DNA of 7,570 nucleotides from JBFLYO01 sp040756745 (GTDB lineage: Bacteria; Bacteroidota; Ignavibacteria; UBA10030; UBA6906), in contig JBFLYO010000062.1 in the NCBI GenBank assembly GCA_040756745.1, positions 1 to 7,570 of the forward strand, read 5' to 3'. The notes below the pieces were generated by a model. It had not been told where the DNA came from. It made no database searches and saw only the letters and a program-made list of their open reading frames with translations. This document shows positions 1 through 5,158 of this stretch, in pieces (position 1 is the stretch's first letter; each line of letters opens with the position of its first letter). The position numbers and the translations under genes were made by a program.

Positions 1-334
1 AGAGGAGCTGATCTTCGTTCTCGACGGAACAGGGGCCCGCAATCACCGCCAGACGCGGGCCCCCGATGGGCACGCCGGCGACATGAACGATTGTGTCTTC
101 CGGCCGAAATTCCCTGCTGGCCAGCTTGTACGGCTTGAGGATCGGGATGACGTCTTCGACGTGTGGAAGGAGCGAGAGCTGTTCCTTCTTGATCAGCCGT
201 TCGTCGCCGATGACCCCGATGATGGTCCGTTCCACCCCCTGCGAGAGATGGGCCTTCAGGCCGAGCTGTTCGATGCGTTCGATGACGTGCCGGACATCCT
301 CCCCGGTTGCCCGGGCCTTCATGACAATGATCAT
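1..334 (-). CDS. aroF: 3-deoxy-7-phosphoheptulonate (DAHP) synthase, N-terminal part (gene continues beyond the left edge)
   Basis: Catalyses the condensation of phosphoenolpyruvate with erythrose 4-phosphate, the first step of the shikimate pathway, in the cytoplasm. The visible 111 codons begin MIIVMKARATGEDVRHVIER and form a ferredoxin-like regulatory domain (about residues 1-70) of the kind that precedes the catalytic barrel in AroF/AroG-beta type enzymes. A conserved linker follows (HVEDVIPILKPYKLASREF, about 58-76), and then the first barrel strand with the hallmark AGPCSVE at 99-105. The catalytic metal and substrate residues lie outside the window. The start at 334 is supported by AGGGAA six nt upstream and by the family's usual MIIVM start. 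The gene begins 10 nt after the stop of the phosphatase gene, so the two are probably co-transcribed. Identification is from recalled family motifs and is firm; the 3' end cannot be judged. Confidence 0.95.
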   Translation of the reverse strand, partial: MIIVMKARATGEDVRHVIERIEQLGLKAHLSQGVERTIIGVIGDERLIKKEQLSLLPHVEDVIPILKPYKLASREFRPEDTIVHVAGVPIGGPRLAVIAGPCSVENEDQLL

Positions 335-340
335 GCGTGA

Positions 341-346
341 TTCCCT
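341..346 (-). promoter_or_regulatory. Ribosome binding site of the DAHP synthase gene, overlapping the upstream stop codon
   Basis: The minus strand reads TAGGGAATCACGCATG. AGGGAA lies six nt before the ATG at 334, and its first two bases (AG) are shared with the TAG stop (345-347) of the phosphatase gene. Such overlap is typical of translationally coupled genes. The coupling itself is inferred. Confidence 0.6.
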
Positions 347-3152
347 ATACCCCTTTGACTATAACGATCGTTTCGTCGTCGTGCTGGGGTGCCTCCCCTG
401 CAAACGCGCGCACGGCGCGAAGCAATTCGTCGCGGATTGCGGCAGCCCCGGAAGGCGCCGACGCGGTGAGGAGGCTGATGAGGCGTTCCTCACCGAAGAG
501 CTCACCGCTCAGGTTCTGCGCCTCCGTTACGCCGTCGGTGACAAACGCCAGCACGTCCCCCGTCGCATACCGTACGATCTTTTGCTCCAGCTCGGAGGAG
601 AAGAGGCCGGCGTTGTTCAATCCAAGCCCGAGGCCGCGTGGAGTCACTTTTTCTACGGCGCCATCGGTCAATTTGAAATGGTACAGCGGGAGATGTCCGG
701 CGCGCGCGAGCACCACCACACGCGCCTGGGCGTCGAAGGCCGCGCCGACCGCCGTCACGAACGACTTCTTCTCCAGGTCGCCGCACAGGAGCCGGTTTGC
801 GCGGATGAACAGGTCGCCCGGCGAAAGCCCGAAGTCATGAAGCGATCGGAGGATACCCTGGATCTTCGACATGTACAGGGCCGCGGAGGTTCCCTTGCCG
901 CTGACGTCGCCGACCACCAGGGTCATCTTGTCCGCCGTTCCGTTCAGGTAGTCGAAGAAATCTCCGCCGACCTCCATGGCCGGGACGGAGATGCCGGCGA
1001 TGTCCAGTCCCTTCAGCGAGGGAGTCTCCTGCGGGAGCGACGCCATCTGGATGCGCCGTGCGATTTCGAGCTCGTGTTTGAGGCGTTCCTTTTCCGCCAG
1101 CTCCTCGTAGAGGAATGCATTCTCCATGGCAACCGACGCCTGCTGTGCCGCAGCAGCGAGGAACTCGTAATCCTCTTCTCTGTAGGTCGCCTCAGAACGT
1201 TTTTCGCCGAGGACGAGAGCCCCGAGGAGCTGGGCCTTGGAGCGCACCGGCACGAGGAGATGGAACTCGTAGGACCGGAACTGCTCGTTCATCGGCGCGG
1301 GCAGATACTCGCTGCGGAGAGACGTCGACGCATTGCGCAGCGCGGCAAACAGTCCCTCTTCCACGGGAGTGCAGAACGCCGCCCAGCGCTCGTGCTCGAT
1401 GCCGTACGCCTCGTGACAAGCAGAAACCGAACCATCCCGGAAGAAGAACACGCCCGCACGCTTCACCTGCATGAGCGCAGCCAGGCGCTCTGCCAGTCCC
1501 CTCCCCAGGTCGGCCATGCTCAGCGTCTTTGCCAGAACCGCCCCCAGTTCGCTCACGGCGCGCCGGTAGTCGTATTGGGTGCGGTAGTATTTACGGTCGA
1601 TCCATGACTGGCCGGCACGCCTCAGTTTCCAGAAGCCGTACCAGAGCGCGACGCCAAGCGCCATGAGCACAAACCGGTTCGTCCACTCCGGCGGGGTGCC
1701 GGCATGCGGTTCGGTCACAACCTCGACAGACGTCCCGCGGATCACGATAGCCGGAAAATGCAGCTCCCTCGCCGAAAACAGCACGAAGAGTTCAAGCAGT
1801 CCGTATGCCAGCAGGGTCCCCCATGCTACGGAGACGAGCGTATACTGGATGTTTCGCTTTATCCTGACTTTCAGGTCGAGCAGCCGGTACCGTCCGATCG
1901 TGTAGAGGTACGACAGCGGAATGGCGGCAAGCGCAAGGCCGATAACCCAGAATATCCCGAGCCGGCCGAAGAATGGGGCTGCGACCATAGAGCCGATCGA
2001 AACGACCGCCACTGCAGCTCCCGTGAACTTGATCGCCCGGCTGAGCCGCTTGTGTTCCGCCGTCGCTCCCTTCCTGTAAACGATCCGGACGGCACCGTAA
2101 TACATGACAATTGCCGCCAGGCTTCCGAGCATGGCCAGGTCGCCCAAGAAGCGCGTTGCGGTCAGCCCGGCGAAGGCGAGGGCGTACCCGCCCCAAGGGA
2201 TCCATTTCCGCGCTGTCAGGTCGGGCCGCTCGCGCGGAAACAACGCCATCGACCACAGCAGCATCGCCGTCCCGAACAGGATTGATACAACGACCATGGC
2301 GTTTCGGAGAAACACGAAGAGGTCCACCTCCGGATCGCGGCGGATCAGAACGACCGTCACGAAGTAGCCCAACAGGAGCAGTCCCACCCCAAGTGCCCGC
2401 GCCGCGCGGATCCGCGGGCGCCTGAGCGCGATGAACGCACCGACGCCGAACGTGAACATGCCGGAGAGACTGAAGACAAGGAGCGAGACGGGAAACCCGA
2501 ACTGCGCGAGCGTGACATGGAGCGCCAGCCGCGTGTTCCTCCGCAACACTTCGTACGTGATGGCCTTGCCCGCCTGACCCCGGCGCAGGATCTGATCTGC
2601 CTCCTGTTCATTCCTGAATCCCTGGCCGTTAATCCGGAAGATCAGATCGCCGACCTTCATCCCCGCGCGGTCGGAGGCGCCGCCGGGCGTGACGTCCGTA
2701 ACCTCGATGAAGTCGCTGATCTCCGTTACCATGCTGTCTGCGACCGCCCGTCGCTCTACCCTGTAGGGAATGAACGCGCCTCGTTCGGCGCGATAGATCG
2801 TGAGGACCATCGTTGAATCGGGTGGAGCCGCTGCAAGCGCACGCGCAAGCTCGTCGCGCGTGTACACTGCCGACGTCCCTACAAGGTTGATGAGATCCCC
2901 CGTGGCAACGAAGGGATCGGGAGATTCCTCGCCTGCGGCGTAAGGAGCGCCGGTGATCCGTTTCAGCGGAATGGCAGGGATGTTCTCGGTGACATACAGG
3001 TTCATCTTCGCCTTCGTGCGGGCGAAGACGTTCTCATCCGTCGGCGAGCTCGCGTAGTTGATGAAGGTGGCCACTGCAGCCACAAAGAGGAGCAGCGTCA
3101 ATAGCGCAATAAGTCCCCTGATCAGCCCGGTATGTGTTTCAGCTAGGAGCAT
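345..3152 (-). CDS. Membrane-bound PP2C/SpoIIE-type serine phosphatase with PDZ, multi-helix membrane and GAF domains (RsbU-like)
   Basis: Predicted signalling phosphatase of 935 residues that would dephosphorylate a serine/threonine phosphoprotein, in known RsbU/SpoIIE systems an anti-sigma-factor antagonist. Order of parts: membrane helix 12-33; a PDZ-like segment about 80-135; a clearer PDZ at about 146-215 with GGASDRAGMKVGDLIFRING; about nine further helices (219-242, 252-271, 284-305, 317-335, 338-357, 377-395, 399-418, 435-459, 493-509); GAF about 535-680; a linker helix 680-703 ending in ARRIQMASLPQ, the usual lead-in to the phosphatase; and a PP2C/SpoIIE domain about 705-935. Metal-binding acidic positions are all present: GGDFFDY (D731), VGDVSGKG (D749), VTDGVTEA (D873) and HDDETIVIV (D925/D926), so it should be active. 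The ATG at 3152 is the only ATG near the start, with an in-frame stop six codons upstream and no close Shine-Dalgarno. The partner protein is not in the window. Confidence 0.93.
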   Translation of the reverse strand: MLLAETHTGLIRGLIALLTLLLFVAAVATFINYASSPTDENVFARTKAKMNLYVTENIPAIPLKRITGAPYAAGEESPDPFVATGDLINLVGTSAVYTRDELARALAAAPPDSTMVLTIYRAERGAFIPYRVERRAVADSMVTEISDFIEVTDVTPGGASDRAGMKVGDLIFRINGQGFRNEQEADQILRRGQAGKAITYEVLRRNTRLALHVTLAQFGFPVSLLVFSLSGMFTFGVGAFIALRRPRIRAARALGVGLLLLGYFVTVVLIRRDPEVDLFVFLRNAMVVVSILFGTAMLLWSMALFPRERPDLTARKWIPWGGYALAFAGLTATRFLGDLAMLGSLAAIVMYYGAVRIVYRKGATAEHKRLSRAIKFTGAAVAVVSIGSMVAAPFFGRLGIFWVIGLALAAIPLSYLYTIGRYRLLDLKVRIKRNIQYTLVSVAWGTLLAYGLLELFVLFSARELHFPAIVIRGTSVEVVTEPHAGTPPEWTNRFVLMALGVALWYGFWKLRRAGQSWIDRKYYRTQYDYRRAVSELGAVLAKTLSMADLGRGLAERLAALMQVKRAGVFFFRDGSVSACHEAYGIEHERWAAFCTPVEEGLFAALRNASTSLRSEYLPAPMNEQFRSYEFHLLVPVRSKAQLLGALVLGEKRSEATYREEDYEFLAAAAQQASVAMENAFLYEELAEKERLKHELEIARRIQMASLPQETPSLKGLDIAGISVPAMEVGGDFFDYLNGTADKMTLVVGDVSGKGTSAALYMSKIQGILRSLHDFGLSPGDLFIRANRLLCGDLEKKSFVTAVGAAFDAQARVVVLARAGHLPLYHFKLTDGAVEKVTPRGLGLGLNNAGLFSSELEQKIVRYATGDVLAFVTDGVTEAQNLSGELFGEERLISLLTASAPSGAAAIRDELLRAVRAFAGEAPQHDDETIVIVKGV

Positions 3153-3306
3153 GTGTTGTAGCAGGATTTAGAGTCCGGTTCCTCCCTCCAAGACGTTATG
3201 GTGCGTCAAAAGTTGCCCGCCGTTGTGCGCACTTCAATCCACAATCACATCTATCAGCTACTTCTTCCTCTCTTCTCTCTTCTCTCTCCGTTCCCCCTTT
3301 GCCCCT
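3153..3306. other. Intergenic region between wecE and the phosphatase gene
   Basis: This is 154 bp without a plausible gene. It holds a purine/pyrimidine tract next to the wecE stop and, on the minus strand, a strong Shine-Dalgarno-like GGAGGGAGGA (3180-3189). That motif lies 27 nt before the phosphatase ATG, too far to serve it in the usual way. I see no clear hairpin terminator and no convincing -35/-10 pair, so it is open whether the phosphatase has its own promoter or is read through from wecE. Confidence 0.6.
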
Positions 3307-3308
3307 TC
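3261..3308. repeat. Homopurine-homopyrimidine tract with a 19-bp mirror repeat
   Basis: On the plus strand 46 of 48 bases are C or T (the exceptions are G at 3290 and 3301). Within it, 3268-3286 reads the same in both directions along one strand, centred on 3277, giving a perfect mirror repeat of CT units. The minus-strand transcript would carry the GA-rich version just downstream of the wecE stop. Homopurine mirror repeats can in principle form triplex DNA; no function is shown. Confidence 0.75.
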
Positions 3309-4443
3309 AAGGTCTGAACCCCTCCACCGCCTCTATCACGCGCTCCTGCTCATCTCCGCTCAGAGTATTGTACATCGGGAGACGCAAGAGCCGGTCGCTC
3401 ACGGATTCGGTCACGGGGCAGTCCCCCGGCTTCCCGCCAAACAGTTTCCCCATCCGCGACAGGTGCAACGGGAGATAATGGAAGGCACTGGCGATTCCGC
3501 GCGAACGGAGATGCGCGATCAGCCCTTCGCGCGCTGCAAGCGACGGGAGCAGCATATAGTAGAGGTGATACGGTTGACCGCAGCCGGGGGGGACGACCGG
3601 CAAACGGACATTGTTTCGGGACGCCCACGTCGATAGGCGCTCATCATACGCGATCCAGATCCGTTTGCGCGCCTCCTGGATATCGTCTCGTCGCTCAAGC
3701 TGACCCAGCAGGAACGCCGCCAGGATGTCCGACGGGAGGTAGCTCGAGCCGACATCAACCCACGTATATTTGTCCACCTGCCCGCGGAAGAACCGGCTCC
3801 GGTCCGTCCCCTTTTCGCGGACAATCTCCGCGCGTTCCACAAGAGTCTGATCGTTGACCATCAGCGCTCCCCCTTCGCCACACACAATGTTTTTCGTCTC
3901 ATGGAAACTCAAAGTCGCCAGGGTACCGAAAGTGCCGAGGGGTTTCCCCTGGTAGGTACCGAAGAGTCCGTGCGCATTGTCCTCCACCACTGCAACCCCG
4001 TGGCGGGCCGACACCTCAAGAATGCGATCCATCGTGCACGCGACCCCGGCATAATGGACAGGGACCACCGCGCGGGTCTTCGGGGTGATGAGCGCTTCGA
4101 GGCGCGATTCGTCGAGATTCAGCGTGTCCGGGCGGACGTCTACGAAGACCGGCCGCGCCCCCCGAAGGACAAAGGCGTTCGCAGTGCTGACGAATGTGAA
4201 GGACGGAATGATCACCTCATCCCCCGGTGCGATTTCCAGCAGCAACGCCGCCATTTCGAGCGCGTGGGTGCACGAAGTCGTCAGGAGGACCTTAGGAGCA
4301 CCAAGGATATTTTCGAGAAGGGCGTTGCATCTTCTGGTGAACGTGCCGTCGCCCGACAAATGAGCACCGCCGACCGCTTCACTGATATAGGCAAGCTCGC
4401 TGCCGGCCACGGATGCACGGTTGAAGGGAATAGTCCGGGTCAT
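3307..4443 (-). CDS. wecE: dTDP-4-amino-4,6-dideoxygalactose transaminase (WecE/RffA), DegT/DnrJ/EryC1/StrS family
   Basis: PLP enzyme that converts TDP-4-oxo-6-deoxy-D-glucose to TDP-4-amino-4,6-dideoxy-D-galactose (TDP-Fuc4N) with glutamate as amino donor, a cytoplasmic step in surface polysaccharide synthesis. The protein tracks the enterobacterial WecE closely as I recall it: SFTFVSTANAFVLRGA (81-96), VFVDVRPDT (99-107), PVHYAGVAC (128-136), the cofactor-contacting VVEDNAH (152-158), Schiff-base lysine K184 in SFHETKN, REKGT.RS.FFRGQVDKYTW (209-228) and FHYLPLH (321-327). With the start at 4443 it has 378 residues, against about 376 in E. coli, beginning MTRTIPFN. The frame stays open to an ATG at 4575, but the extra 44 residues match nothing in the family and would cover the divergent promoter. 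No Shine-Dalgarno precedes 4443, so a nearby GTG (4467) remains possible. No other nucleotide-sugar gene is adjacent. Confidence 0.93.
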   Translation of the reverse strand: MTRTIPFNRASVAGSELAYISEAVGGAHLSGDGTFTRRCNALLENILGAPKVLLTTSCTHALEMAALLLEIAPGDEVIIPSFTFVSTANAFVLRGARPVFVDVRPDTLNLDESRLEALITPKTRAVVPVHYAGVACTMDRILEVSARHGVAVVEDNAHGLFGTYQGKPLGTFGTLATLSFHETKNIVCGEGGALMVNDQTLVERAEIVREKGTDRSRFFRGQVDKYTWVDVGSSYLPSDILAAFLLGQLERRDDIQEARKRIWIAYDERLSTWASRNNVRLPVVPPGCGQPYHLYYMLLPSLAAREGLIAHLRSRGIASAFHYLPLHLSRMGKLFGGKPGDCPVTESVSDRLLRLPMYNTLSGDEQERVIEAVEGFRP

Positions 4444-4467
4444 TCCATCGGAAGGAGAATGTAACAC

Positions 4468-4502
4468 GCAATCAAGCAATAAATCGCCTGATATGCAATC
4501 AA
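4468..4502. repeat. Short direct repeats GCAATCAA / GCAATAAA, possible operator
   Basis: GCAATCAA occurs at 4468-4475 and again at 4495-4502, with a one-mismatch copy GCAATAAA at 4476-4483 directly abutting the first. They lie 24 bp upstream of the wecE start and 10 bp upstream of the -35 box of the Nudix promoter, where a regulator could affect both genes. Binding is speculative; eight-base repeats in AT-rich DNA can arise by chance. Confidence 0.4.
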
Positions 4503-4512
4503 CGTCGCCCCC

Positions 4513-4541
4513 TTGTTTCTCCGGCATCGAACGCGTATAAT
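4513..4541 (+). promoter_or_regulatory. Sigma70-like promoter of the Nudix/propeller operon
   Basis: TTGTTT (4513-4518) and a perfect TATAAT (4536-4541) are separated by exactly 17 bp. Transcription would start near 4548, giving a leader of about 32 nt before the ATG at 4581. If the host is a member of the Bacteroidota, whose main sigma factor prefers TAnnTTTG, the match would be less meaningful. Confidence 0.6.
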
Positions 4542-4580
4542 TTCCCGAACCGGCACTGGACGTCCATCGTTCCACATCTC

Positions 4581-5138
4581 ATGTCCCCCTGGAAGACGTT
4601 GTCGCGCACCCCCGTACTTGTCCGGGGAAGGTATCTCACCGTTGAAGATCACCGCATCCAGCTTCCGGACGGGCGCGTGATCGATGACTGGCCGTGGCTC
4701 GCGATGCCCGACTACGTAAACGTCATCGCGGAAACAGCCGCCGGCCGGTTCATTCTGTTCCGTCAAACAAAGTATGCCGTGGGAGCAAGCGAAACGCTCG
4801 CACCAATCGGTGGGTACTGCGAGCCCGAAGAACTGCCGGAGGCAACCGCCCGACGCGAGCTCCTTGAAGAATCGGGTTATGAAGCCGCAGAATGGATCTC
4901 GCTCGGCTCGTACGTTGCTGACGGCAACCGGGGGGGAGGGAGAGCGCACCTGTTCCTAGCCCGGGGAGCGCGACAGACATCGTCCCCGCGCTCCGATGAT
5001 CTTGAAGCGCAGCGCCTGGTAACCATGACGCGGGCCGAACTCCGCCACGCATTGAGCAGGGGCGAATTCAGGGTGCTTCCCTGGGCTGCATGCGTTGCAC
5101 TCGCCCTGCTCGCACTCGAAGCCAACACCACACGTTGA
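4581..5138 (+). CDS. Nudix hydrolase, ADP-ribose pyrophosphatase-like
   Basis: Cytoplasmic hydrolase of nucleoside diphosphates linked to another moiety; ADP-ribose or a nucleotide sugar is the most likely substrate class. The 185-residue protein has a complete Nudix box at 78-100, matching G-x5-E-x7-R-E-U-x-E-E-x-G-U with RELLEESGY at its end (92-100), so the metal-binding glutamates are intact. The preceding WLAMPDYVNVIA and FILFRQTKY (58-65) and the later RAHLFLARGA (121-130) resemble the ADP-ribose/GDP-mannose pyrophosphatase branch, as does the length. Substrate cannot be read from the box alone. No Shine-Dalgarno is visible before the ATG at 4581, but a strong promoter lies just upstream. 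The stop is 20 nt before the secreted propeller gene, so the two probably form an operon. Divergent wecE makes a nucleotide-sugar substrate conceivable but unproven. Confidence 0.9.
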   Translation: MSPWKTLSRTPVLVRGRYLTVEDHRIQLPDGRVIDDWPWLAMPDYVNVIAETAAGRFILFRQTKYAVGASETLAPIGGYCEPEELPEATARRELLEESGYEAAEWISLGSYVADGNRGGGRAHLFLARGARQTSSPRSDDLEAQRLVTMTRAELRHALSRGEFRVLPWAACVALALLALEANTTR

Positions 5139-5148
5139 GAACCACTGC

Positions 5149-5155
5149 AAGGAGG
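5149..5155 (+). promoter_or_regulatory. Strong Shine-Dalgarno that sets the propeller gene start
   Basis: AAGGAGG ends three nt before the ATG at 5159. The spacing is tight, but it is the only good site, and the start it selects gives a proper signal peptide. This argues against the in-frame ATG at 5090, which lies inside the Nudix gene. Confidence 0.65.
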
Positions 5156-5158
5156 ATC

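Larger units (their letters stand above)
4444..4580. other. Divergent intergenic region between wecE and the Nudix gene
   Basis: This 137-bp region carries a plus-strand promoter (4513-4541) and short direct repeats (4468-4502) in an AT-richer patch near wecE. I could not identify a convincing minus-strand promoter for wecE, although one is expected here. Confidence 0.65.

Noticed and set aside
93..1607. A 504-codon open frame on the plus strand opposite the phosphatase gene
   Set aside because: It lies antisense to the GAF and PP2C coding region, whose conserved motifs are unmistakable. Its own translation is arginine-rich and low in recognisable structure, as expected from the complement of a high-GC gene.
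1704..2285. Open frames of about 190 codons on the plus strand opposite the membrane part of the phosphatase
   Set aside because: The translation is rich in R, P, Q and H with no hydrophobic pattern or motif, and the opposite strand encodes a clean series of membrane helices.
4441..4580. A sigma70-like promoter for wecE on the minus strand
   Set aside because: Several AT-rich hexamers (such as TTTATT and TTATAC) occur, but none pairs with a credible -35 at 16-18 bp.
5090..5158. Upstream extension of the propeller gene to the ATG at 5090
   Set aside because: It would overlap the Nudix gene and bury the signal peptide behind 23 extra residues. The ATG at 5159 has an AAGGAGG just upstream.
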